Assembly (NCBI GenBank): GCA_934256705.1
Contig: CAKQPF010000009.1
Location: 1 to 64,000 of the forward strand
Direction of reading: 5' to 3'
DNA: 64,000 bases
Origin: an uncultured Prevotella sp.
GTDB taxonomy: Bacteria > Bacteroidota > Bacteroidia > Bacteroidales > Bacteroidaceae
Under the pieces are notes generated by a model. That model searched no databases. It saw nothing but the letters and a program-made list of their open reading frames with translations, and was not told the origin of the DNA. Shown here in pieces: positions 44,590 through 52,936 of this stretch. Positions within the stretch are counted from its first letter, which is position 1. Each line of letters opens with the position of its first letter. The position numbers were made by a program, and so were the translations under genes.

Positions 44590-45705
44590 TCAGAATCTTA
44601 TCATCACTTCGCAGACCAGCTTGTCCTGCTCGCTCTCCTTCGCACCGCCGTTCGGATACCAGTATTTCTCGTAGTTGAGGCGTATGTCGGTAGGAAAATA
44701 AGCGTTGCGGACGGAGAAAGTCATGCCCAGAGTCATGCGGTGGCGCTCGGCATCCGTCAGTTTCAGTTGGGTGGTATTCTCATTGAATCCGCTTTTACCC
44801 GAAGAATGATCCTGCATATAGTCGTAGCGACCGAGGTAGGAGATGCTCTCTATGAAAGACTTTTCCGACTTGACGGGCTGTTTGTAGATGACCATCGCAT
44901 TGACAGCGCTGCAGTCGTCGAAGGCATCGTCAGCGTAGAACTTGTGCAGATACTCCGCTTCCACGTGCCATCCGTTGGCATCATAGTAGGATCCGAAGTC
45001 GAGGGAAGTGTAGGAAGCCTTGCGGTCTGCTATCTGCTGATGCTGGATGCTCGGGATGAGAGCGAGGCTCCTGGTGGGGAAAAGCTGCACCCTTGCAGAA
45101 TAACCTGGGGACGAGAACCATGCAGTCTTCTGATTGTCGAGGTTGGAACCGTTGAAGAGTCCGGCGTCAATGGACACCACCTTGCGCTTGTCAGCATTGA
45201 CGAAATCATATCCAGCCTGAAAGCCTACGTCGCGCATATCGCCCACTTGCTTGGCGATGAAACTGCGGTTGGCGAAATATTGGGCAGAAGGATTGCGGTG
45301 GGCATCAATGGAGAACGGCATACGCTGCTGGCCCACGGTGAGGCGGAGCGAACTGTAAGGATTGAGTCTTACCCATGCGTCCTTCATCTTGATGGATGAT
45401 TCGTCGCACAGGTCCACCTCCATCTTGTATTCGGAGCGCTTTGCCAGTTTGCCATTGACGGAGATGCGGGCATTTCTCACCTCAAATCTGGAAGCCTCAA
45501 GGTCTGGCTCATATTCGTATTTGCCACGGAGGATGCCGTGCAGTTTTGGCAGGTTGTCGTTCTTCTGTGTCTCCTTGTCCAGTTTCTTTTCCAGGGCGGC
45601 GAGCCGTTCTTCCACGGTCTGCGCCTTGCTATCCATACTGCATGTGAATGTCATTGCAAGCGCCATGATGGCAGTGCAGGCGCAAAGGTTTTTCATTTTT
45701 TCCAT
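44590..45705 (-). CDS. Phosphate-selective porin O/P-like outer membrane protein
   Basis: A 371-residue predicted outer-membrane beta-barrel with a signal peptide (about 1-29, ending DSKAQ) and a short coiled coil (VEERLAALEKKLDKE) as in OprO/OprP-type porins. Barrel strands include KLHGILRGKYEYEP, RFEVRNARISVNGK and LRLTVGQQRMPFS. It ends in a terminal aromatic residue (VMIRF), typical for barrel assembly. Downstream of ppk and ppx on the same strand with a 44-bp gap, it probably imports phosphate or related anions for polyphosphate storage; selectivity is inferred. Confidence 0.85.
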   Translation of the reverse strand: MEKMKNLCACTAIMALAMTFTCSMDSKAQTVEERLAALEKKLDKETQKNDNLPKLHGILRGKYEYEPDLEASRFEVRNARISVNGKLAKRSEYKMEVDLCDESSIKMKDAWVRLNPYSSLRLTVGQQRMPFSIDAHRNPSAQYFANRSFIAKQVGDMRDVGFQAGYDFVNADKRKVVSIDAGLFNGSNLDNQKTAWFSSPGYSARVQLFPTRSLALIPSIQHQQIADRKASYTSLDFGSYYDANGWHVEAEYLHKFYADDAFDDCSAVNAMVIYKQPVKSEKSFIESISYLGRYDYMQDHSSGKSGFNENTTQLKLTDAERHRMTLGMTFSVRNAYFPTDIRLNYEKYWYPNGGAKESEQDKLVCEVMIRF

Positions 45706-45749
45706 TCTATTGATATTTCTTTTTGGGAAAAAGTATCTTGTTAGTGTGG

Positions 45750-46685
45750 TCAGTCCATGAGTTTGACAGCCAATTCATTGATGATACCGTCGGAAAGACC
45801 GATGGTAGGCACGATGATGTCAGTCGCAGAGACTGCATCGGCAATGCAGAGGAAGATGTGTGCGGCAGGCACTATCACGTCTGCACGGTCTGCACGCAGG
45901 TCATATTCCCGCATTCTCTGCTCCAGTGTAAGTGCTGAAAGGCTCTTGTAGAGTTTCTCCAGTTGTGCCACTGTGATGCGCTCCTTGAGTCTCTGCTTCT
46001 TCGGCACAAGGCGGAATAGCTTGTTGATGTTGCCGCCCGAACCGATGATGGTGCATCCTTTACCCTCCTGCAGGAAAGTCTTCACCTCCTGGCACATGGC
46101 ATCTATGTCGCTGTCGCCCACCGTTCCGCCGAGTAATCTGAGCGTTCCCACATTGAAACTGTGGCTCGCTTTCAGTGCACCGTCAGCGATAAAACTCACC
46201 TCAGTGGAACCTCCGCCCACATCGACATATAGATATGACATATCCTTTCCCTCGCCGTTGGCAGACATGGCGAGCAACCGCTCGATGTGATTGTTGTAGA
46301 TGATGTCGGCTTCCTCTTCGCCAGAGATGATTTCAATGCTTATGCCCACATCCTTCCTGATGTCCTTGATGATCTTCTTTCCGTTCTCCGCATCGCGCAG
46401 AGCCGAGGTGGCGCAGGCACGGTAGGAGGCGACGTCATAGATGATCATCAACTGTCGGAATGCTTTCATCATGCGCTTGAACTGTCCTTCGCGCATTTCG
46501 CTTATCTTTCCGCTGCGGAAGACGTCCAGTCCGAGGCGCAGGGGAAAGCGCACGAACTGCTGTTTCTGGGAATAAAGAGAGCCGTCTTCCTGTCGGACAA
46601 CGCTCTTGATGAGCAGACGGGCGGCGTTGGAACCGATGTCTATGGCTGCTATGTTGCAGCTGTTTGTGTTTTTGTCGTTATTCAT
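45750..46685 (-). CDS. ppx: Ppx/GppA-family exopolyphosphatase
   Basis: Hydrolyses terminal phosphate of polyphosphate, or the pppGpp tail. The 311 residues form the ASKHA core with AAIDIGSNAARLLI (phosphate loop 1), catalytic-region ISGEEEADIIYN and VDVGGGSTEVSFI (phosphate loop 2). It lacks the C-terminal HD extension of long enterobacterial Ppx, so it is the short type. Only 5 bp separate it from ppk, making the two a clear operon. Confidence 0.92.
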   Translation of the reverse strand: MNNDKNTNSCNIAAIDIGSNAARLLIKSVVRQEDGSLYSQKQQFVRFPLRLGLDVFRSGKISEMREGQFKRMMKAFRQLMIIYDVASYRACATSALRDAENGKKIIKDIRKDVGISIEIISGEEEADIIYNNHIERLLAMSANGEGKDMSYLYVDVGGGSTEVSFIADGALKASHSFNVGTLRLLGGTVGDSDIDAMCQEVKTFLQEGKGCTIIGSGGNINKLFRLVPKKQRLKERITVAQLEKLYKSLSALTLEQRMREYDLRADRADVIVPAAHIFLCIADAVSATDIIVPTIGLSDGIINELAVKLMD

Positions 46686-46690
46686 TTCTA

Positions 46691-48760
46691 TTACTTCTTG
46701 CAGTAATGGTTATACAATTCTTCCTGAGAGCGGAACACGTTGCGCTCGTTTCTCATGCCATATTCCACGATGAGCCGGGCTTCCCTCTTCAGCTGGGCAT
46801 CATAGACAGGAGCATAGACCTCAATGCGATGGTCGAGATTGCGCGGCATCCAGTCAGCCGAACCGATGAACACCTTGTAGCCCTGCAGCGATCCGTCCTC
46901 GTCTTCCACCCGTGAATTCTCGATGGCGGCGCCGTTGGCGAAGATGAGAATGCGGGAATGCTCCAGGTAACGGTCGATGATTGCATTGATGTGGAGGTTG
47001 CCTCCCAGTTCGGGAAGGTCGCTGACGAGCGAGCAGTTGCCACGCACGAGCAGGTCAACCCTCACTCCTGAAGCGGCTGCATCATAGAGTTTGCGGACGA
47101 TGGACTCGTCAGTGATGTGGTTGAGCTTGCAGAGTATGCGAGCCGGAAGACCGTTGCGATGATTGACAATCTCCTGCTTGATGAGGCTTTCCAGCTGGCG
47201 TCGCATTCCGTTAGGCGAGACTATGAGTTCCTTGAAGCGGACAGGGAGGAATGGTTTGTCGATGAAATCAAACACACGGGCTACGTCATTGACTATCGGA
47301 CGGTTTGCAGTAAACTGCAGGAAGTCGGTGTAGGCATTGGCATTGCCTTCGTGGAAATTGCCCGTAGAGATGACAGCGACGTCACCGCAGCGTGCCTGGA
47401 TGAGAGTTATCTTGGAGTGAATCTTTAGTCCTTCCACGCCCATCACGACGTTTACTCCGGCATCAGCCATCTTTTTGCTCCAGTCTATGTTTGATTTCTC
47501 ATCGAAACGGGCGAGCAGTTCGATTACCACAGTGACCTTCTTGCCGTTGCGCGCAGCGGCGATAAGGGCGCTGATGACCTTGGAATCCTTGGCAAGACGG
47601 TAGAGAGTGGTCTTCACCGATTTCACTTCAGGATTGATGGCAGCCTCGCGGAGCAGGTTGATGTAAGCGTCAAATGAATGGTATGGCACGTGGATAAACC
47701 TGTCCCTCTGGCGAATAGCCTGGATAAGGCTCGGACAGTGCACCCATTCCGGCATTATCTGAGGCCACTTCGGATAAGCCAGAGGCATGCCTTCATCGTC
47801 GGGCTGCATGGCAAACTTCGGGAATTTCATCAGGTCCTTGTGGTTCTGATAGCGTCCGGCAGGCAGCACAGTGTCGAGGGCAGGAGTGCAGAAACGCTCC
47901 AGCAGGTGCTTGAGCACATTGCGCGGCATCTGCTTGTCGTAGATTATCCTGACCGGAAGACCGTTCTTTCGGCTCTTGATACCTTTGGAAATCTTCTGCA
48001 GCATTCCGCCTCTGATGTCGGTGTCCAGTTCCATTTCAGCATCTTTCGTAATCTTGAACGACCATGCTTCAAAGTCATTGAAGGCAGTTCCCGGGAACAT
48101 ATACGGCAAGGCGCAGCGTATCATGTCGTCGAGGCACATCACGTTGTGGTGCGTCACATTGTCTATATGTGTGTCAGGCAATACGATGAATCTGCCAAGC
48201 TCGCTCACCGGCAGCTCGATGATGGCGTATTCCTTGCGTGCTTTCTTCGTCTCCTTCTTCTTGTCCTGCAGACGCACTACGAGGAAGATGGTATCGTCGC
48301 TCGTGTTAGGAAGCGTCTTGATGGAAGAAAGCCATACGGGAGAGACGCTGCTGATGACGTTTTTCAGGCAATACTGATGCACGAAGTCCTGCTGTTCCTC
48401 GGTAAGGTCGTCCTGAGTAAGCAGATGTATGTGGCGTTTGCCTAACTGTTCGGTGACGTCGTTCACGGTTTCCTCAAACTCTTTGGCGTATTTCGCATTG
48501 AGATGGTTCACCGTCTTGAGCGTGCTTTCGCATCTGTGGCGCAGGTCCTTGGATGCTTTGTCGGCATATTTCACGATATGATTGAGCGCGGCAACGCGTA
48601 CTCGGAAGAACTCGTCAAGGTTATTGGAGTAGATACCGAGGAAATTCATGCGCTCCATCAATGGTATCTCCTGACGTTGTGCTTCATCAAGGATGCGTCT
48701 GTTGAAGTACATCCATGATACATCGCGCTCAATGTAAGTCTTTTCGTTGATTTTTATCAT
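46691..48760 (-). CDS. ppk1: Polyphosphate kinase 1
   Basis: Polymerises ATP gamma-phosphates into polyphosphate. The 689 residues open with YIERDVSWMYFNRRILDEA and contain VPYHSFDAYINLLREAA, the catalytic His448 in GLKIHSKITLIQ, and a second conserved histidine in SADWMPRNLDHRIEVYAP. Length matches PPK1. It is first in the ppk-ppx-porin cluster. I see no consensus promoter in its 5' region, which carries a family B repeat. Confidence 0.96.
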   Translation of the reverse strand: MIKINEKTYIERDVSWMYFNRRILDEAQRQEIPLMERMNFLGIYSNNLDEFFRVRVAALNHIVKYADKASKDLRHRCESTLKTVNHLNAKYAKEFEETVNDVTEQLGKRHIHLLTQDDLTEEQQDFVHQYCLKNVISSVSPVWLSSIKTLPNTSDDTIFLVVRLQDKKKETKKARKEYAIIELPVSELGRFIVLPDTHIDNVTHHNVMCLDDMIRCALPYMFPGTAFNDFEAWSFKITKDAEMELDTDIRGGMLQKISKGIKSRKNGLPVRIIYDKQMPRNVLKHLLERFCTPALDTVLPAGRYQNHKDLMKFPKFAMQPDDEGMPLAYPKWPQIMPEWVHCPSLIQAIRQRDRFIHVPYHSFDAYINLLREAAINPEVKSVKTTLYRLAKDSKVISALIAAARNGKKVTVVIELLARFDEKSNIDWSKKMADAGVNVVMGVEGLKIHSKITLIQARCGDVAVISTGNFHEGNANAYTDFLQFTANRPIVNDVARVFDFIDKPFLPVRFKELIVSPNGMRRQLESLIKQEIVNHRNGLPARILCKLNHITDESIVRKLYDAAASGVRVDLLVRGNCSLVSDLPELGGNLHINAIIDRYLEHSRILIFANGAAIENSRVEDEDGSLQGYKVFIGSADWMPRNLDHRIEVYAPVYDAQLKREARLIVEYGMRNERNVFRSQEELYNHYCKK

Positions 48761-48787
48761 TGCTTGTACGTTTTGTATTGTTGTATA

Positions 48788-48817
48788 TCAGCCGGTGATG
48801 CGGCTGACACGGTGACG
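48788..48817 (+). repeat. Interspersed hairpin repeat family B (5' of ppk)
   Basis: ATCAGCCGGTGATGCGGCTG then ACACGGTGACG. A TTTTTCACTTTTCACTC simple repeat follows (48898-48970). Confidence 0.7.
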
Positions 48818-49027
48818 CCTTATTCATGAGAAAAGAGGGGTGGGGGAGGGGGAAAAAGAAGAATGATGAATGAATCTCCCGACTGCGTCAGCGCGGTTTT
48901 TCACTTTTCACTCTTTACTTTTCACTTTTCACTAAAGAAGAAAACGTAACTCCCATTCTTCACTCTTCATTTTTCATTCTTCATTTAAAGAATTCTTTAT
49001 TCTTCATTTTTGAGGAACTCCCCTTTC

Positions 49028-49864
49028 TCAAATATACCTTTTCATATCTTCACCATCCACTCCGGCATGCAGTTCGACGAGGTTTTTGGCAGGACTTGAC
49101 AGGATCTTAGGGATAAGGACCTCTTCCACCTGGAAGAAACCTACCTCAGATTTCATGTGGATTTCTATCTTTATGGCACGCTCTTCGCCCCGAAGAATCT
49201 TCACTTTCTCTATGGAATGGGCGGAATATTTATGTATATCGCCTTCCATAGGCTTGGTGGGACGCTCCAGAGGAATCCTAGCTCTGCCCTTAGTCATGTC
49301 GCAACCATCGGCTATCAGTATCAGTCCAGCCTCAAGAGAGTGGATGGGATTGGTGCCCATATGTCCGAGTATGCCCTCCATAGCAAGGGAACGGATGACC
49401 GTTCGGTGCATTATCTCCTTGTCGTCAGGCAGCAGTTGGCGGAGAATGTCGCTGATGAAAGAGTAGGAAATGATGCCGGAATAGAGCTCATGGTTCTTCC
49501 TTCCTATCGTCATGCCGCTGTCATGGAGCAGTGCAGCGAGCATCACTGCAAGCACACTGTCGGTGAAAGTGCCGGCTTCCTCTTCCTCCAGAGACGTCTT
49601 TATGCCCGCTTCATGCAGGATGCAGAGCATCTTCAGCGCATTGCGACACACCGTTTTCATGTGTACCGGACCGTGGTCATTGAGCCCGATGCGTGTGATT
49701 GACACAGTATTGGCATAATCCTGGATGGATTTCAGTTCGGCATTGCTCAGCAGCAAGTCTATCAATTCCCTCGGAAGCGTGTCGCCTCCGATGTGCTTGC
49801 TGACGATTTCATCTACCGTCTTGATGATCTTTGACTCTACTATTTCTTCTTTTGGAGATTTCAT
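49028..49864 (-). CDS. HD-domain phosphohydrolase-like protein
   Basis: A cytoplasmic 278-residue protein with a metal-binding HD arrangement: DHGPVHMKTV (first His), LLHDSGM (HD pair near residue 115) and LIADGCDMTKGRARI (distal Asp). Between them lies LGHMGTNPIHSLEAG. The C-terminal 60 residues form an unrecognised beta-rich tail. HD enzymes usually cleave phosphate esters of nucleotides; the substrate here is unknown. A TACCTTTGC promoter element lies 35 bp upstream. Confidence 0.8.
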   Translation of the reverse strand: MKSPKEEIVESKIIKTVDEIVSKHIGGDTLPRELIDLLLSNAELKSIQDYANTVSITRIGLNDHGPVHMKTVCRNALKMLCILHEAGIKTSLEEEEAGTFTDSVLAVMLAALLHDSGMTIGRKNHELYSGIISYSFISDILRQLLPDDKEIMHRTVIRSLAMEGILGHMGTNPIHSLEAGLILIADGCDMTKGRARIPLERPTKPMEGDIHKYSAHSIEKVKILRGEERAIKIEIHMKSEVGFFQVEEVLIPKILSSPAKNLVELHAGVDGEDMKRYI

Positions 49865-49898
49865 GTGGTACTAATCTGAAAGTTGTATCTTTTCGGTG

Positions 49899-49907
49899 GC
49901 AAAGGTA
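49899..49907 (-). promoter_or_regulatory. Candidate promoter of the HD-domain gene
   Basis: The minus strand reads TACCTTTGC 35 bp before the start codon. No clear -33 match. The gap 49865-50457 also contains a GGTTGTTGGTTT simple repeat and the MITE. Confidence 0.5.
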
Positions 49908-50003
49908 TCTCAATGGTATTACACCGTTATTGCCTTGGTGTTACAAGGTTGTTACAATGGGTTTGGGGTTGTTGGTTTGGGGTTGTTGGTTTTCGGTTGT
50001 TTG

Positions 50004-50229
50004 CTAGGGTGTCCAGTTCTGTGTTCCTATTTTTAGTATCAAAAACAGTATAATAACCATCTAAGCCATTGATAATCATTCACTAAGTAAACTATAATCT
50101 TGTGCGAATCTACATCAGTTTTTTTGATAGCAAAAATTGCCTTGCATTTTGCACTTAGTTTATTGATTCTTAATACTTTAAGTTGCTAAAACGTAATCAA
50201 AAACTAGAACATGGAACTGGACACCCTAG
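50004..50229. mobile_element. 226-bp MITE with 23-bp terminal inverted repeats
   Basis: Left end CTAGGGTGTCCAGTTC (50004) and right end GGAACTGGACACCCTAG (to 50229) are terminal inverted repeats of 23 bp with two mismatches. Both sides carry the 7-bp direct repeat TTGTTTG (49997-50003 and 50230-50236), a target-site duplication. The interior is A+T-rich with no open frame, so it would need a transposase elsewhere. Removing it and one TTGTTTG restores a continuous GTTGTTTG-type simple repeat. Confidence 0.85.
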
Positions 50230-50457
50230 TTGTTTGCCTTCAGATATACAATAACCGATATTTATGCATGAAAAACGCTCATGCAAGAATCTGATAGCTT
50301 TTCTCCCGAAATACCAACAACCCACAACCGACAACCCACAACCATCGTCCAGAATAGACTTTTGTACCATTATTTCGGACAATATTTATACGATTTGTCG
50401 GATATTTTTAGTTATTTTGCACCCGAAAACAAACAGAAAACCGAAACTAAACTTAAT

Positions 50458-52650
50458 ATGAACAGAAAACTATTACTACTCTTATCCTCAGCATTGCTTC
50501 CTGTGACACAGGTAAGCGCACAAAAAGCATTGTACATACCTAATGAATGGAAAAGTCCATCCTACTATTTCGGGAAGGATTCCACTATATACAAGGAGTC
50601 AGACCCTGAAAACAAATACACATGGTCGAAGTCAAGAAGTAAGGAATCCGAGAACTTCATCGTGTATTGGGACAAGAACTACGGCAATACAAACCCGAGC
50701 GATGCTCCAGCTACCTATCGTGTGAACATCGATGAACTGCTAAAAAAGGCGGAGCAATACTACAAGACACAGACGGAAGAACTCGGATTTGCCAATGCTT
50801 CCGACTCTTACGTCACCAAATACAAGAGCATGATACTGCTGAATCATACCACGACATGGACCTGTTACGGTGCCGGATATGACTTTACAGTGCCTGCTCT
50901 CTGGCTGAACCCACAGCCATGCAATCCTATAGGCCATTCGGTGGCGCATGAAGTGGGACACTCTTTCCAGTATATGTGCTATTCGGATGCGTCCAAAGGC
51001 GGCACTATCGCAAACGTAAATGTAGGCTTTCACGACCCGATAGGGCAGGGAGCGGGCATCTGGGAGCAGTGTGCGCAGTGGCAAGGACTTATCTCTTATC
51101 CAGAGGAAATGTACAGCCAGAGCATCAATCTCTTCCGAAACACCCACAACTACGCCTTTACTCATGAGTGGCATCGCTATCAGAGCTATTGGTTTCTGTA
51201 CTATCTGACGCAGTATTACAATGACCAGACCGTCATATCACAGGTCTGGAAGCACCCGATGACCAAGAAAGCACCCGACTTCAACGAGACTCTCATGGAC
51301 CTGAAGGGGCTTACTTCCGATGAACTCTACAAGATGTATTTCGACTATGCCTGCCGTATGGTGACGTGGGACCTTGATGTCTGCAAGCCATATCGTAAGG
51401 GATATGAAGGCGATTTCAACTATAGATGCTCGCAGATAGGTGACAATGAGTATCAGGTGGCACTGGCAAGCTGCCCTCAGAGCACTGGTTTCAATGTCAT
51501 TCCGCTGCAGGTTCCGGAGGCTGGAACTAAGGTCACAACCGAATTTACCGCCCCTTTGATGCGTGCAGGAGTCATCAAACTGGATGATGCAGACCCGGGA
51601 GAATACTTCAATGGCGAACGTTTCGTGACCTATGACAAGCGTAATTATGTCAATAATGCGAACGGAATATACAGAGGTTTCCGCCTCGGATACGTGGTAT
51701 TGCTGAAGGATGGCACCCGGAAATACATCAATGACGGTGAGATCCACTGCCTGAAGAATATCAAAAAGACTGAAAGCATCTCCATGACAGTGCCGGAAAA
51801 TGTGGACAGAATGTGGCTTGTAGTAGCCCCGACTCCTACAAAATATCTCGTGCATCTATGGGATGAGAACATCGCTTCCAATGATGATATGTGGCCATAT
51901 AGCTTCAAGCTCGAAGGCACAGACATAGGTTCAAGCGCAATAGTCTATATGGCACCGAAGATAGATGACAGAGCTATAGACGACGCTACGCTCACTTATG
52001 ATGTCTATTTCCCTGCTTCCAATACGTATCAGGGCACAAGTGTCACCGTGGGAGGCAAGGCTTGCGCCACTATGGGCACTGCTTTCCAGCTCCAGACTGC
52101 CGACCTTACGAGCAAGATAACCAACTATTCTTCCGCTGGTCCGCAAGCAGGACAGATCATGTTTTATGCAGAAAACAGGGGAGGAGCATTGGTAAAGCAG
52201 AGTCCTACCGCCAATGGCTACGGCTATTGGTATGCTGCCAACGGCAATGTGGCAAGCTATGCCAACGGTTATACATTCGCAGAGTTCTCTCCTTCCTCAC
52301 TTACTTTCACCATAGGTCAGTATCCTGGCAGGAACACAAACGGGACATCACGCACCATCAGGCAAGCTTTGAAATACCAGAAGAGTGCAAATGAGAGCGC
52401 CACAATATCGTTTGTATTCAATATTCACTTTGATGCCAACAGGACAGGAGCCGTGCTTTCCAGCATAGAATATGACGAACAGCATGCCACTGACATAAAG
52501 ACCGTCAGCCAAAAGACCGATGATGGATGCGTGAAAGTGTATAATTCGATGGGACAACTGGTGAAATCAGGCGTTCAGCAAAAGGATATCGCAACGCTAT
52601 TGCCACGCGGTATGTATATAATAGGTAACAAGAAAGTGTTCCTTCCTTAG
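50458..52650 (+). CDS. Secreted HExxH putative zinc metallopeptidase (DUF6055-like) with type IX-like tail
   Basis: The ATG at MNRKLLLLLSSALLP begins a signal peptide (cleavage near VSAQ), giving 730 residues; earlier in-frame starts read into simple repeats. The N-terminal half resembles DUF6055-type proteins and has a zincin motif VAHEVGHSFQ (His164, Glu165, His168). Residues about 500-685 resemble DUF4859 (FTIGQYPGRNTNGTS, IRQALKY). The last 45 residues (VYNSMGQLVKSG, then LPRGMYIIGNKKVFL) look like a type IX secretion sorting tail. It is paralogous to the gene at 60134-61474 but longer. Peptidase activity is inferred from the motif only. It faces the sensor-regulator gene convergently. 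Confidence 0.78.
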   Translation: MNRKLLLLLSSALLPVTQVSAQKALYIPNEWKSPSYYFGKDSTIYKESDPENKYTWSKSRSKESENFIVYWDKNYGNTNPSDAPATYRVNIDELLKKAEQYYKTQTEELGFANASDSYVTKYKSMILLNHTTTWTCYGAGYDFTVPALWLNPQPCNPIGHSVAHEVGHSFQYMCYSDASKGGTIANVNVGFHDPIGQGAGIWEQCAQWQGLISYPEEMYSQSINLFRNTHNYAFTHEWHRYQSYWFLYYLTQYYNDQTVISQVWKHPMTKKAPDFNETLMDLKGLTSDELYKMYFDYACRMVTWDLDVCKPYRKGYEGDFNYRCSQIGDNEYQVALASCPQSTGFNVIPLQVPEAGTKVTTEFTAPLMRAGVIKLDDADPGEYFNGERFVTYDKRNYVNNANGIYRGFRLGYVVLLKDGTRKYINDGEIHCLKNIKKTESISMTVPENVDRMWLVVAPTPTKYLVHLWDENIASNDDMWPYSFKLEGTDIGSSAIVYMAPKIDDRAIDDATLTYDVYFPASNTYQGTSVTVGGKACATMGTAFQLQTADLTSKITNYSSAGPQAGQIMFYAENRGGALVKQSPTANGYGYWYAANGNVASYANGYTFAEFSPSSLTFTIGQYPGRNTNGTSRTIRQALKYQKSANESATISFVFNIHFDANRTGAVLSSIEYDEQHATDIKTVSQKTDDGCVKVYNSMGQLVKSGVQQKDIATLLPRGMYIIGNKKVFLP

Positions 52651-52734
52651 GGTTTCATAGCGTTAGTCCAATGCCGTTACCCTTCAATATATACGATTTC
52701 ATGGTCAAATCAGTCACCTTTCCGATGAAAATTT

Positions 52735-52844
52735 TTATGAGATAATCCAACAAATAGGATATGATTGCCATTCAAATAGAATGTGAAAGTCCTGCAAAAG
52801 GAATGTGATTGACATTCAAAAGGAATGTGAAAGTCATTCGATAA
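52735..52844. repeat. 22-bp tandem array of GAATG...CATTC palindromes
   Basis: Units begin at 52757, 52779, 52801 and 52823, exactly 22 bp apart, with a more diverged unit before them at 52735. Best units read GAATGTGATTGACATTC or GAATGTGAAAGTCATTC, palindromic 17-mers followed by 5 bp. The sequence is unrelated to the GTAAAAGCATAG arrays, but period and palindromic design are the same. It lies just before a terminator hairpin between convergent genes. Confidence 0.75.
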
Positions 52845-52885
52845 GCCCCATGTCAGAGCATTGTTTGCTCTGTCATGGGGCTTAT
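52841..52885. terminator. Bidirectional terminator-like hairpin
   Basis: ATAAGCCCCATGTCAGAGCA pairs with TGCTCTGTCATGGGGCTTAT (one T-T mismatch) around a 5-nt loop. It lies between the convergent metallopeptidase and regulator genes. T-tracts are weak on both sides. Confidence 0.7.
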
Positions 52886-52936
52886 TATGTGTGATATATG
52901 TGTCCTTTCTGTAGTCGGAAAGGGCGTGACAGGTAT

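Noticed and set aside
50401..50457. Promoter immediately upstream of the long zincin gene
   Set aside because: TTATTTTGC at about 50412 resembles a -7 element, but the second base is wrong and no TTTG lies 19-21 bp upstream.
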